Positions 16,656 to 25,331 of a stretch of DNA of 64,000 nt are shown here, one piece after another (the stretch's first letter is position 1; every line of letters starts with the position of its first letter). Source of the DNA: JAAYDS01 sp012729155 (lineage in GTDB: Bacteria; Chloroflexota; Anaerolineae; UBA1429); the NCBI GenBank assembly GCA_036774405.1, contig DAIPBO010000008.1, forward strand, positions 1 through 64,000, read 5' to 3'. The position numbers and the translations under genes were made by a program. The notes beneath the pieces were generated by a model. It did not search any database and was not told the DNA's origin. It saw only the letters and a program-made list of their open reading frames with translations.

Positions 16656-16697
16656 TCTTGGTATCCGTCTAGGCCGCTCTATGTAGGTGGTGGGCCG

Positions 16698-17057
16698 TTA
16701 TCTGGCGACCACAAAAGCGATCGCGTCGTGATCCGAGTGCGAGAGGCTCACCGCCCATTCCGTGAGGTCGAGCACATCGGCGCGCGCCTTGGCGCGGCCA
16801 TGCAACACCACATGAGGCTTGCCCCGCTCGTCGGCCACGATCTCTATCTCGCGCCAGGCAATACCGTTGATGCCGGTGCCCAGAGCCTTGGAGACAGCCT
16901 CTTTGGCGGCAAACCGCACAGCCAGCTCGGGGGCAAGGTCACGGCAATACGACGCTTCGTGTTCGGTGAACACTTTGCGCAGGAACCGTTCGCCAAAGCG
17001 CCGCAAGGTGCGTTCGATGCGGGCCAGTTCGATGATGTCGACGCCAACGCTCAGCAT
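16698..17057 (-). CDS. acpS: Holo-[acyl-carrier-protein] synthase
   Basis: Transfers 4'-phosphopantetheine from CoA to acyl carrier protein. Mg-binding Asp is in MLSVGVDIIELARI and the conserved helix is RFAAKEAVSKALGTG; SLSHSDHDAIAFVVA closes the fold. 119 aa matches the family's normal size. It runs opposite to the aldolase gene and is followed by the shared hairpin terminator. Confidence 0.95.
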   Translation of the reverse strand: MLSVGVDIIELARIERTLRRFGERFLRKVFTEHEASYCRDLAPELAVRFAAKEAVSKALGTGINGIAWREIEIVADERGKPHVVLHGRAKARADVLDLTEWAVSLSHSDHDAIAFVVAR

Positions 17058-17212
17058 TGTGCCTTACTCGTACCTGTGCTTATCCGGACAAGATAATGCC
17101 GTTGTGGGTCCGCCAAACGGCGAGCGATCACATAGCGACTGCCAATAAGCTACCTCGCCGCCAGTTCTGGGGTGAGGCAGCTTGGCCGTTGTCACAGATG
17201 GTTGTCCGGTAC

Positions 17213-17461
17213 TTAGCTTTCCTCTGGCTCTGTCACCTTGAGCATGGGAACCAACAGACGCTCAATGGCCATGGTGTGGCTGCAGACGCCACGCTGCCCG
17301 AAAAAGTTGCACTCGCAAGTCCACTGGCCGTTAGCAAACGTCAGGTTATAGGTATCATGGTTGCCACGAAACGTTGCCGTGAGCGCCGAGATCTCAACGC
17401 GGTCGGGCTCTTTGGCATACTCGATCGATTTCTGGATCTTGCTGATCATACCCGAGTCCAT
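17213..17461 (-). CDS. Small SWIM zinc-finger protein
   Basis: 82-aa protein built around one SWIM motif, CECNFFGQRGVCSH (C-x-C-x8-C-x-H), preceded by two beta strands (YNLTFANGQWTC). SWIM domains bind DNA or proteins; stand-alone versions are common but uncharacterised. It has an unusually strong expression unit: consensus promoter (17612-17584), a leader of about 116 nt with a 10-bp hairpin, and a near-perfect Shine-Dalgarno AAGGAGGTGAC. Function unknown. Confidence 0.82.
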   Translation of the reverse strand: MDSGMISKIQKSIEYAKEPDRVEISALTATFRGNHDTYNLTFANGQWTCECNFFGQRGVCSHTMAIERLLVPMLKVTEPEES

Positions 17462-17480
17462 GTCACCTCCTTACAAACGA

Positions 17481-17509
17481 GACACCAGCCAGATATGCAG
17501 GCTGGTGTC
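17481..17509 (-). other. Leader hairpin upstream of the SWIM gene
   Basis: Perfect 10-bp inverted repeat GACACCAGCC / GGCTGGTGTC with a 9-nt loop, lying between the promoter and the Shine-Dalgarno of the SWIM gene. On the minus strand it ends about 9 nt before the AAGGAGG. It could stabilise the messenger, bind a protein, or be an operator. Confidence 0.6.
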
Positions 17510-17583
17510 AGGGCAACTTGAGTAGACCTCGTCGAATGACGTTCATCGTGCGGCGATCCTTGCCTCTGGGTTGATGTACGCCT

Positions 17584-17612
17584 AGTATAGGGGCGTGCGT
17601 TGCGAGTGTCAA
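17584..17612 (-). promoter_or_regulatory. Strong promoter of the SWIM gene
   Basis: Minus-strand TTGACA (17612-17607), 17-bp spacer and TATACT (17589-17584): perfect -35 and 5/6 -10. On the plus strand a TG-extended -10 (TGTCATAAT, 17613-17621) overlaps the -35 and could serve the divergent oxidoreductase gene. Confidence 0.8.
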
Positions 17613-17662
17613 TGTCATAATGGCTGACCCGTGGCCATGCAACAATGCTTACTGGAGGAGAG

Positions 17663-18949
17663 ATGCAACCACTGGAGATCGCTCTGCTCGGCGCGGGTGG
17701 TCGAGGCAACTTTGCCTACGGACGCTACGCCGAACTCAATCCACACATGGTGCGCTTTGTGGCCCTGGCCGAGCCCAACGAGGAGCGCCGCGAGCGTTTT
17801 CGTGAGCGGCACGGCATACCCAGCGAGCGCTGCTTTGCCTCATGGGAAGAGCTTTTGGCGCAACCGCAGCTCGCTGAGACGCTGCTAAACGCGACCATGG
17901 ATCGGATGCATGTCGAATCGACGCTGGCTGCACTCGATCGCGGCTATCATGTTCTCCTTGAAAAGCCCATGGCGGTGACTCCCGAGGAGTGTGTGCGTTT
18001 GGTGCTCGCCGCCGAGGAACATGGGCGCATCTTGCAGATCTGCCATGTGCTGCGCTACACCCAGTTTTGGGGCATGCTGCACGAGATTGTTCAGTCGGGC
18101 CGTCTGGGGCGGGTGATCAACGTAGACCATCGCGAGAATGTGGCCTACTGGCACATGGCGCACAGCTTTGTGCGGGGCAACTGGCGGTCGGCAGGCGAGA
18201 GTTCGCCGATGATTCTGGCCAAGTGCTGTCACGACATGGACATCTTGTACTGGATTCTGGGCGCACCGGTCCGCAGAATGACCTCGTTCGGCAAGTTACT
18301 CTATTACCGCGCCGATAACGCCCCGGCAGGCGCGCCCGAGCGCTGCACCGATGGCTGCCCTGCTCAAGAGACTTGCCCGTTCTATGCGCCGCGATTCTAC
18401 TTGTCTCGCGGAAGCGACTGGCCCACCAGCGCCTTGACCACTGATACCTCGCCCGATGGCGTGCTCCGTGCGCTGCGAGAAGGCCCGTATGGCCGTTGCG
18501 TCTTTCGGTGCGACAACGATGTCGTTGACAATCAGGTGATCAACATGGAACTCGAATCCGAGGCGACGGTCACCTTTACCATGCACGGGCATTCACATAA
18601 CAACGTGCGCACCGTGCGCTATGATGGCACACGCGCCACGCTGCTGGCCAGCGAGGCGACAGACGAGATCGCCATTTACGACCACCTGACAGGAAGCGTC
18701 GAGACCTTCAGGCCAGGGCATGTCTATGGCGGGCATGGTGGCGGCGATACCGGCATCATGCAGGACTTTGTGTCTGCCGTGAAAGGTGGGCCACGTCAAG
18801 GGGCCACGACCGCCCGTGCATCGCTCGAGAGTCATCTGATGGCGTTCGCCGCCGAAGAAGCGCGTGCTGCAGGCGGCGTGCTCGACATGGCAGCGTATCG
18901 TCAAGAGGTTGAGGCACGCGCTCTGAACCAGAGTCTTGACCTCGCCTAG
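17663..18949 (+). CDS. Gfo/Idh/MocA family oxidoreductase (long form)
   Basis: NAD(P)-dependent dehydrogenase, 428 aa. The Rossmann motif is IALLGAGGRGNFAYGRY, followed by LLEKPMAVTPEE; KCCHDMDILYWILG carries the conserved His and Asp region. A cysteine-rich insertion (CTDGCPAQETCPFYAPRFY) at about residues 225-245 is a feature of a Gfo subfamily and may bind metal. I choose ATG 17663 next to GGAGGAGAG over ATG 17645. Its substrate is unknown. It is monocistronic, ending at a strong terminator. Confidence 0.9.
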   Translation: MQPLEIALLGAGGRGNFAYGRYAELNPHMVRFVALAEPNEERRERFRERHGIPSERCFASWEELLAQPQLAETLLNATMDRMHVESTLAALDRGYHVLLEKPMAVTPEECVRLVLAAEEHGRILQICHVLRYTQFWGMLHEIVQSGRLGRVINVDHRENVAYWHMAHSFVRGNWRSAGESSPMILAKCCHDMDILYWILGAPVRRMTSFGKLLYYRADNAPAGAPERCTDGCPAQETCPFYAPRFYLSRGSDWPTSALTTDTSPDGVLRALREGPYGRCVFRCDNDVVDNQVINMELESEATVTFTMHGHSHNNVRTVRYDGTRATLLASEATDEIAIYDHLTGSVETFRPGHVYGGHGGGDTGIMQDFVSAVKGGPRQGATTARASLESHLMAFAAEEARAAGGVLDMAAYRQEVEARALNQSLDLA

Positions 18950-18980
18950 CGGCGCATAGCCCATCAAGGCTGCAATCGGC

Positions 18981-19012
18981 GGCCCAGCCTGTTGACGACA
19001 GGCTGGGCCTTT
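18981..19012 (+). terminator. Intrinsic terminator after the second Gfo/Idh/MocA gene
   Basis: 11-bp perfect stem GGCCCAGCCTG / CAGGCTGGGCC with a 7-nt loop, followed by TTT. It lies 32 bp after the stop. Confidence 0.85.
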
Positions 19013-19100
19013 CATGCCAGGCGAGTCGTCCACTGGATCCTTCGGCGTCTAGTGAATACTGAGAATACCTAGTATATAGATAACTGGAACCTCACACTGC

Positions 19101-19129
19101 TTGCGGGCGTGTCGATGGTCTCATATAAT
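19101..19129 (+). promoter_or_regulatory. Promoter of the TPR/L,D-transpeptidase gene
   Basis: TTGCGG (19101-19106), 17-bp spacer and a perfect TATAAT (19124-19129). Start of transcription near 19136 gives a leader of about 57 nt. An in-frame ATG at 19109 lies inside the promoter and is not the start. Confidence 0.75.
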
Positions 19130-19192
19130 GATCGCATCGTCGCCAGAACATACGGATCGAACTGCTCTACGCAGTCGCTTACAGGGGGCATG

Positions 19193-20752
19193 ATGGATAG
19201 CACGAACCTGGAACGGCCGGGCTGGCAGGCCGCTGCGACGCAGCTGGAAGACGGCAAACAGCTATATCAACGGGGCGATCGCAGTGGGGCGGAGGCCCTT
19301 TTCAAGCGCATCATCCACCAGATGCCAGACTATGAAGATGCTTGGCTCTGGATGGCCTACGTGGCAGAGACTGATGAGCAACGCCTGCGGCTGCTTCGCG
19401 AGGCTAGCCTCTTTGTGCCCGAAAGCGAACGTCTCAAGCAGGCTCGTGCTTGGGCGCTCGAGCAGTACCGCGCCAGTGGTGGTCAAGGTGTGCCGGAGGC
19501 AGAGATGATAGCGGCGGCGCCGCTTGCCTCAGAGCAACCCAAGCCACGGCGCAAGCGCAAGGCTGATGTCGGGGCCGCCAAACTGGGCGATGTGGCGCAA
19601 GAGGCCAGCCAGGGCGTGCGTCAGAGCTGGGACGGTGCACGACAATGGACCTCAGAGGCGGTAGCCGGCGCTACTGCCAGGCTGCACGGCGCTGGGGTGT
19701 ATCTGGTTTCGGTATTGGGCATCGCTGCCATCGCCTTTCTGTTGATCATCGGTGTGGCGCGGGCCAACCGTCCGCCGATCATCATTACTCCGATGGTTCT
19801 GCCGACGCTGGTGGTAGACGCCACCCCCACGCCAACCATGGCCAGCCGCGTGGAGCAAGAGTGGGTCAAGGTCGATATCGCGTGGACCAAGGCCGACTAT
19901 GGCAGTGCAGTTCGGGCGCTAGAGACCATTCTGGAACTGGAACCAGATAACGAACGTGCCCAGGTGCAGCTTGCCGAGGCCCTGTATGAGCGGGCCAAGG
20001 TGAGCATCGATGGCAACGAGCTCGAGCAGGCCAAGGCCGACCTCGATCGTGCCATCAAAGCCAACGCCTCGAACGGAGACCTGCAGCGCACGCGTAATGA
20101 TCTCGAGCGGTACCGCGAGGGCCTCTCGCATTACCAGACACAGCAGTGGCAGGCGGCCATTGATGTGCTCTCCGCAGTGCATAGCCGTAATCCCGAGTTC
20201 CGCGACACGCCCTCGCTGCTGGCGGATAGCCACGATCGTCTTGGTGACCTATCGTTAGAGCAGCAAGATTGGTTTGAGGCCGAGAAGCAGTATGCCGCTT
20301 GCCTCAGCTATGATGCTGACAACCAGGACTGCCTCGATGGCGCCGCCAAGACGGCCGCCATCATCACACCGCCGACGCGTGTCGAGGTGAGCCTGACCAC
20401 ACGCATCTGTGAAGTGTACGAGAATGGCACCGTGATCAAGTCTTTCCAGGTATGCACTGGGCGGCCTTCGTCTCCCACGGTGCCTGGCCGCTACACCATC
20501 CAGAGCAAGATTGAGCAAGACGCCTACGCCAGTAAGTGGGATTTGATCATGCCCTACTGGATGGGCATCTACTGGGCGGGTGGCTCTGAGAACGGCTTTC
20601 ACGCCTACCCGTTGCGTGGTGGTACGCAGGTGCTCTGGCGCGGCGCATTGGGCACGGGCTGTTCATTCGGTTGCATCGTCCTCGATACGGCCGACGCTGA
20701 ATGGCTGTACAACTGGGCTGAGATGGGGACCGTCGTATTTGTTCGTAACTGA
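19193..20752 (+). CDS. TPR-repeat protein with C-terminal L,D-transpeptidase (YkuD) domain
   Basis: 519-aa envelope protein. TPR-like helices cover residues 15-90, followed by a basic segment and one membrane helix (VYLVSVLGIAAIAFLLIIGV, about 165-185) and a second block of TPRs (about 210-380). The last 120 residues are a YkuD domain with GFHAYP and CSFGCIVLD; the catalytic Cys is present but the usual S-H-G-C reads S-F-G-C. It would cross-link or modify peptidoglycan outside the membrane, with the TPRs as scaffold. ATG 19190 or 19193 are both possible; AGGGGG favours the second. Confidence 0.85.
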   Translation: MDSTNLERPGWQAAATQLEDGKQLYQRGDRSGAEALFKRIIHQMPDYEDAWLWMAYVAETDEQRLRLLREASLFVPESERLKQARAWALEQYRASGGQGVPEAEMIAAAPLASEQPKPRRKRKADVGAAKLGDVAQEASQGVRQSWDGARQWTSEAVAGATARLHGAGVYLVSVLGIAAIAFLLIIGVARANRPPIIITPMVLPTLVVDATPTPTMASRVEQEWVKVDIAWTKADYGSAVRALETILELEPDNERAQVQLAEALYERAKVSIDGNELEQAKADLDRAIKANASNGDLQRTRNDLERYREGLSHYQTQQWQAAIDVLSAVHSRNPEFRDTPSLLADSHDRLGDLSLEQQDWFEAEKQYAACLSYDADNQDCLDGAAKTAAIITPPTRVEVSLTTRICEVYENGTVIKSFQVCTGRPSSPTVPGRYTIQSKIEQDAYASKWDLIMPYWMGIYWAGGSENGFHAYPLRGGTQVLWRGALGTGCSFGCIVLDTADAEWLYNWAEMGTVVFVRN

Positions 20753-20788
20753 GCAGCAGCATGGCCCCATGGTCCGCCATGCTGCTGC
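20753..20788 (+). terminator. Stable hairpin after the L,D-transpeptidase gene
   Basis: Perfect 12-bp stem GCAGCAGCATGG / CCATGCTGCTGC starting at the stop codon, with a 12-nt loop. No T run follows, so it may be an attenuator or messenger-stabilising element rather than a full terminator before the coiled-coil gene. Confidence 0.5.
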
Positions 20789-20826
20789 CAGGGATCGGCA
20801 ACAGGATCCACGTAGGGAGATTCGAC

Positions 20827-22059
20827 ATGCTTGAGACACAGACCGGCCCGAACCTATCCTGGATGGACGATGAGTTGCGTCGCGCCAGGTCCATCATCGA
20901 CGATCTGCGTGATGTCATCGACAAGCAGCAGGTCAGAATGGTCGATCAGGAGCAGCGCATCATGGCCCTCGAGGACAGGCTGGCCAAGATGCAGGCCGAA
21001 CTGCTCAAGCTCCCTGAAGCGCAAGAGTCAGCTCAGCACGTTCGTGATGAGATTGTGCTGCGCCTCTCAGAGATGCGCCAGGACGCGCAAAAGCGCGAAA
21101 CCGAATCGCTGCGTACGCGGCAGATGGAACGCGAGCAGGATACTCGTGCGATTCAGGAGACGCGTGCTGAACTGGAGCGCATTGCCCCGCTCGAGCAGGC
21201 CATGGCACTGCGACAGGCCACCGAGCAGCGACTGTCTGAGGCGGTGGCACGACTGCAGCAAGAGATTGAGCATGGCAACAAGCAGTACGCACAGCTAGAG
21301 GAAGCTCGGCGCCAGCTACAGGATGCGCTCGGCAAAGTGGTGGTCGAGATCCGTCAGTCAGATGGCGAGCTAGAAGAACTCAGACAGGCGCAACAGGCGA
21401 TTCGCAGCAGCCTGGTTTCGTTGAGCACCAATGCGAGCAAGCTAGAGCAGCGTCTGGGTACTTTCGATGGGCTACGCGAAGACCTCACTGAGCAGCAGAA
21501 TCAGCTTATAGAACGCGAGCGCCTCGCCGATCGTGAACGGGCGCAGCAACTGGCCGAGTGGGGCCGCAAACTCGAAGGCTTTGAGCAAGAACTCGAGACG
21601 TGGTCAAATCAGATGCGGTTTTACGCCGATCAACATGAAAAGAACCGGGGCACCTTGCGCGATATCCAGACTTTGGCGCAAGAGATCTCGCAGCAGCAAG
21701 ATCGCCTACGACAGATGCAGCGACTCAGTGAGGAGCAGGTTCGGCGCGAGTTGCGTGACTCTCAGAACGAGAATCAGCGACGTTGGGCTCAAGAAGCCGA
21801 GCGGCTCGAACGCACCAACACGCGCCAGGCCGAACTCGATCTGTCTCAAGACGCACGCCTAGACGTCGTGGAAAAACTGCACGAGGACGCCGCCGTCCGA
21901 TTTGCGCAGCTTGATGAGCGCCTGCGCGAGTTGCGCGACGACCTGGGCAAGACCAAAGATCGCGCGGCAGCCGTCAACAAGGGGCTCTGGAAGACCGTGC
22001 AAAAGGCGTCGCTTGGAATGCTGGGCGAGTTGCGCGACAACTTTGGCCTGGAGGACTAG
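20827..22059 (+). CDS. Long coiled-coil protein
   Basis: 410-aa soluble protein that is almost entirely heptad coiled coil, rich in Glu, Gln and Arg (LEDRLAKMQAELLKL and REEQ-type repeats throughout). There is no signal peptide or membrane segment; the last 25 residues (WKTVQKASLGMLGELRDNFG) look like a short amphipathic end. It could be a structural or scaffold protein. The start is ATG 20827 after TAGGGAGA. It overlaps the selB start by one base (TAGTG), so the two are probably co-translated, though a functional link is not evident. Confidence 0.75.
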   Translation: MLETQTGPNLSWMDDELRRARSIIDDLRDVIDKQQVRMVDQEQRIMALEDRLAKMQAELLKLPEAQESAQHVRDEIVLRLSEMRQDAQKRETESLRTRQMEREQDTRAIQETRAELERIAPLEQAMALRQATEQRLSEAVARLQQEIEHGNKQYAQLEEARRQLQDALGKVVVEIRQSDGELEELRQAQQAIRSSLVSLSTNASKLEQRLGTFDGLREDLTEQQNQLIERERLADRERAQQLAEWGRKLEGFEQELETWSNQMRFYADQHEKNRGTLRDIQTLAQEISQQQDRLRQMQRLSEEQVRRELRDSQNENQRRWAQEAERLERTNTRQAELDLSQDARLDVVEKLHEDAAVRFAQLDERLRELRDDLGKTKDRAAAVNKGLWKTVQKASLGMLGELRDNFGLED

Positions 22060-23960
22060 TGTTCGTCATTGGCACCGCTGGCCATGTCGACCACGGTAAG
22101 AGCACCTTGGTGCAGGCGCTAAGTGGCATTAACCCTGACCGTCTGGCTGAGGAACAGCGACGCTCAATGACGATCGATCTTGGCTTTGCCTGGCTCACGC
22201 TGCCTGGGGGTACTGACGTCAGCATCGTCGATGTGCCTGGCCATCATGATTTTGTGCGTAACATGCTGGCGGGTGTCGGCGGCATCGATGTGGCTCTCCT
22301 GGTGATTGCTGCCGACGAGGGCGTCATGCCACAGACGTTGGAGCATCTTGCCATCCTGAACCTGTTACGGGTCTCACGCGGCGTGGTAGCCCTTACAAAG
22401 GCCGATCTCGTCGATGATCCTGACTGGCTCGATCTGGTAACTGAAGAGGTGCGCGAAACGCTATCGGCCACTTCATTGGCGGCAGCCCACATCGTTCCTG
22501 TGTCGGCGCATACGGGCCAAGGGCTAGACGAGCTACTAGGCGAACTCGAGCGACTTGTCAGCGCCCTCGAACCTCACGTCGATACAGGCCGTCCGAGGTT
22601 GCCCATCGATCGCGCCTTTACCATTGCTGGCTTTGGCACTGTTGTTACAGGCACACTCACGGGTGGGCGGCTGCGCGTCGGTCAAGAGGTTGAGCTCGCA
22701 CCAGATGGCATAAAGGCAAGGGTGCGCGGTTTACAGCGGCACCATGACAAGCTGGCTGAGGCCGATCCCGGCACGCGCCTGGCCGTCAATCTGGTGGGCG
22801 TACAACTCGATGAGCTGCATCGCGGGCAGGTGCTGACCACGCCAGGATGGCTTGGCTACTCGCGGTTGGTGGACGTGCGTCTGGAGACCGTACCGCAGTG
22901 TCCCTTCCCCATTCGACAGAACCTTGAGGTAGAGCTGTTTGTCGGCACCTATCGTTCGCTTGGCAGGGTGCGCCTGTTGGACGCCGATGAACTCCGCGAC
23001 GGTCAGTCAGGATGGGCCCAGGTGCAGGTGCGCGAGCCTATGGCTGTCGTTCGCGGCGATCGCTTTGTGTTGCGCCTGCCGTCTCCCAGTGAAACCCTGG
23101 GCGGCGGGACGATCGTCGACGCCAACCCGCGCCGCAGGCATCGTCGTGGGCAGCCTGACGTGCTGGCACGACTGGCGGCCTTGGCCAGCGGTGAGCCGGA
23201 CCAAATCGCGTTGCAGCTACTGGACGCGGGGCCACTGTCGATGCGCCAGCTCATCGCTGACTGCGGGCTCGACGAGCAAAGCATTCGAGGTGCCGTGCAG
23301 CAGCTGCTCCATCGTGGGCTGGCAGTGCTACTCGATGAGCGGCAAGATCAAGCCTGCGTTGAGATCGGTGATACAACACCACTGCTCTCGCAGAGTGCCT
23401 GGGAGCGCTATTACCGACGCATCGTAGCTGTACTGGAGTCGTTCCATGCCGAGCATCCTCTGCGCAAAGGGATGCCGCTTGAGGAGTGTCGCTCGCGGGC
23501 GCGCCTGCCAGCGGGCTATGCCGACCAACTGCTGGCGTTGGCTGTGGCCAAGGGACACATCTGTCTGAGCGGGGCGTTGGTCTGGTTGTCGCAGCACCAG
23601 GTGGTGCTTTCTGCGGCCGATGCCGAGCGGGCCGCGGCGCTGCTAGCAGATTTTGCCTCGTCCCCCTATGCGCCGCCTTCTGCCGCACAAGCAGAGGAGC
23701 AGGTCGGCGCTCAAGTGCTCCAGCATCTCATCGAAGCAGGCGAGCTGGTGCGGGTCAGCGGTGATGTGCTCTTTGCGCGTGACGCCTATGCCCGGCTGGA
23801 GGCGCTGCTTCGCGAGTATGTGGCTCAGCATGGCAGCATCACCGTTGCCCAGTTCCGTGATCTCACCAACGCCAGCCGTCGCTATGCCCTGGCGTTTCTG
23901 GAGGACATGGATCGTCGTCGCGTGACGCGTCGCGTGGGCGACGCTCGCGTGTTGCGTTAA
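22059..23960 (+). CDS. selB: Selenocysteine-specific elongation factor SelB
   Basis: Delivers Sec-tRNA to UGA codons next to SECIS hairpins. EF-Tu-like G domain: GHVDHGKSTLVQAL, DVPGHHDF and TKADL; the switch RRSMTIDLGFAW is the SelB form. Domain II shows FTIAGFGTVVTGTL. The C-terminal half (about residues 380-633) holds tandem winged helices for SECIS binding, ending in ITVAQFRDLTNASRRYALAFLE. Full length (633 aa). GTG start overlaps the preceding stop. No selA, selC, selD or obvious selenoprotein gene is in this window. Confidence 0.94.
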   Translation: MFVIGTAGHVDHGKSTLVQALSGINPDRLAEEQRRSMTIDLGFAWLTLPGGTDVSIVDVPGHHDFVRNMLAGVGGIDVALLVIAADEGVMPQTLEHLAILNLLRVSRGVVALTKADLVDDPDWLDLVTEEVRETLSATSLAAAHIVPVSAHTGQGLDELLGELERLVSALEPHVDTGRPRLPIDRAFTIAGFGTVVTGTLTGGRLRVGQEVELAPDGIKARVRGLQRHHDKLAEADPGTRLAVNLVGVQLDELHRGQVLTTPGWLGYSRLVDVRLETVPQCPFPIRQNLEVELFVGTYRSLGRVRLLDADELRDGQSGWAQVQVREPMAVVRGDRFVLRLPSPSETLGGGTIVDANPRRRHRRGQPDVLARLAALASGEPDQIALQLLDAGPLSMRQLIADCGLDEQSIRGAVQQLLHRGLAVLLDERQDQACVEIGDTTPLLSQSAWERYYRRIVAVLESFHAEHPLRKGMPLEECRSRARLPAGYADQLLALAVAKGHICLSGALVWLSQHQVVLSAADAERAAALLADFASSPYAPPSAAQAEEQVGAQVLQHLIEAGELVRVSGDVLFARDAYARLEALLREYVAQHGSITVAQFRDLTNASRRYALAFLEDMDRRRVTRRVGDARVLR

Positions 23961-23977
23961 TGGCGGGACTGGACAGG

Positions 23978-24005
23978 TTGACAGACTGCAAACGCAGCAC
24001 ATAAA
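23978..24005 (+). promoter_or_regulatory. Promoter upstream of the LysM/glycosidase-like gene
   Basis: Perfect TTGACA (23978-23983), 16-bp spacer, CATAAA (24000-24005). Predicted start near 24012, about 44 nt before ATG 24056. Confidence 0.55.
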
Positions 24006-24055
24006 CTGCGACAAACACGGGGCCAGTGACGCCCACTAGCAAGGAGTAGCCGGCC

Positions 24056-25321
24056 ATGGCGGATCGCAGAATCGATTTCAATGTCGATGAAGAACTGGCA
24101 CGACGCCTCCGGGCGCGGGCGGCAGACCTGAACACTGGTCTGCAGGATGTCATTCTCACCGAACTGGCCGCCTGGCTGGGAGACTGGGGCACCAGCTATG
24201 CTGTGCATGTGGTCACCAGTGGTGAAAGTCTCGCCAAACTGGCGCGGCTCTACTATGGCGAGACGTCGAAGTCTGCCGTCATCGCTGCCTATAATGAGAT
24301 AGATAACCCGAACCTCTTACGGGTGGGCCAGGTGCTGCGCATCCCCAACGCCAAGAGCACGCCAGTAACGCCTCTGCGCAAGGGCGAATCTCCCTACGTC
24401 TTTGGTCTGCACGATCGTGGAGGTGAGCACCTTATGGGGTGGGCTGGCCGTAAGGGCTGGGTGCTCGTCACCGACGAAGTGGGCGCCAACGCCAACGATT
24501 GGAGCGGCCGCAACTATGCCGACCTAAGCGATCAGGGCTATGGTGTTATCGTGCGCATCAACCACGGCTACAACCCGCGGGGCACGCTGCCAAACGCCAA
24601 GTACTATGCCGCGTTTGCCAAACGCGTTGGCAATATGGTCGAACGCTCCTCGGGTTGCCACATCTGGGTCATCGGCAATGAGCCTAACCTGGCTGTGGAG
24701 CGGCCCGGCGGTCCGGAGCATGGCGAAGTGATCACGCCGCAGATGTACGCTCGCTGCTTTAAGCTGTGCCGCGATGAGATCCGTTCGCGACCCGGGCATG
24801 CTGACGATCAGGTGGTGTCGGCGGCCATCGGCCCCTGGAATATCCAGACCAAGTACGGTGACAATCCTACCGGCGACTGGATCGTCTACTTTCAGCACAT
24901 GCTCTCGCTGCTGGGCCGAGAGGTAGATGGTATCGCGCTCCACACCTATGCCCGTGATGGCAACCCTGCCAACATCACCAGCGAGGCGCGTATGGGCTGG
25001 GGCTTTGAGCATCGTCGCAGTATGTTCCGCACCTACATCGACTACATGCAGGCCATTCCGCCGGTGCTGCGTACGCTGCCCGTGTACATCACCGAGACCA
25101 ACCAGAACATCGCATGGGTCAACCAGACTAATCGTTGGGTCCAAGAGGCATATGCCGAGATCAACCGCTGGAACGCCAACCCGACCCAGCAAAAGATCCG
25201 CTCATTGATTCTGTACCGCTGGGAGCGGCACACAGGGGATATCTGGTCGCTGCAGGGCAAAGACCATGTTATCGCAGATTTCCGAGCGGCGCTGCAGCAC
25301 GAGTACCGCTGGTACGGCTAA
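24056..25321 (+). CDS. RHH-like/LysM protein with glycosidase-type barrel
   Basis: 421 aa without a signal peptide. Residues 5-42 (one strand RIDFNV, then two helices) resemble a ribbon-helix-helix unit. A LysM domain follows at about 50-95 (HVVTSGESLAKLARLYYGE to VGQVLRIPN). The rest is a clan-A-like glycosidase barrel with GNEPN (acid/base Glu) and YITETN (nucleophile Glu). LysM suggests peptidoglycan or chitin-type glycan binding, but the lack of an export signal is odd. The amidase gene follows by 10 bp. The exact GH family cannot be assigned. Confidence 0.72.
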   Translation: MADRRIDFNVDEELARRLRARAADLNTGLQDVILTELAAWLGDWGTSYAVHVVTSGESLAKLARLYYGETSKSAVIAAYNEIDNPNLLRVGQVLRIPNAKSTPVTPLRKGESPYVFGLHDRGGEHLMGWAGRKGWVLVTDEVGANANDWSGRNYADLSDQGYGVIVRINHGYNPRGTLPNAKYYAAFAKRVGNMVERSSGCHIWVIGNEPNLAVERPGGPEHGEVITPQMYARCFKLCRDEIRSRPGHADDQVVSAAIGPWNIQTKYGDNPTGDWIVYFQHMLSLLGREVDGIALHTYARDGNPANITSEARMGWGFEHRRSMFRTYIDYMQAIPPVLRTLPVYITETNQNIAWVNQTNRWVQEAYAEINRWNANPTQQKIRSLILYRWERHTGDIWSLQGKDHVIADFRAALQHEYRWYG

Positions 25322-25331
25322 GGGAGGAGAG

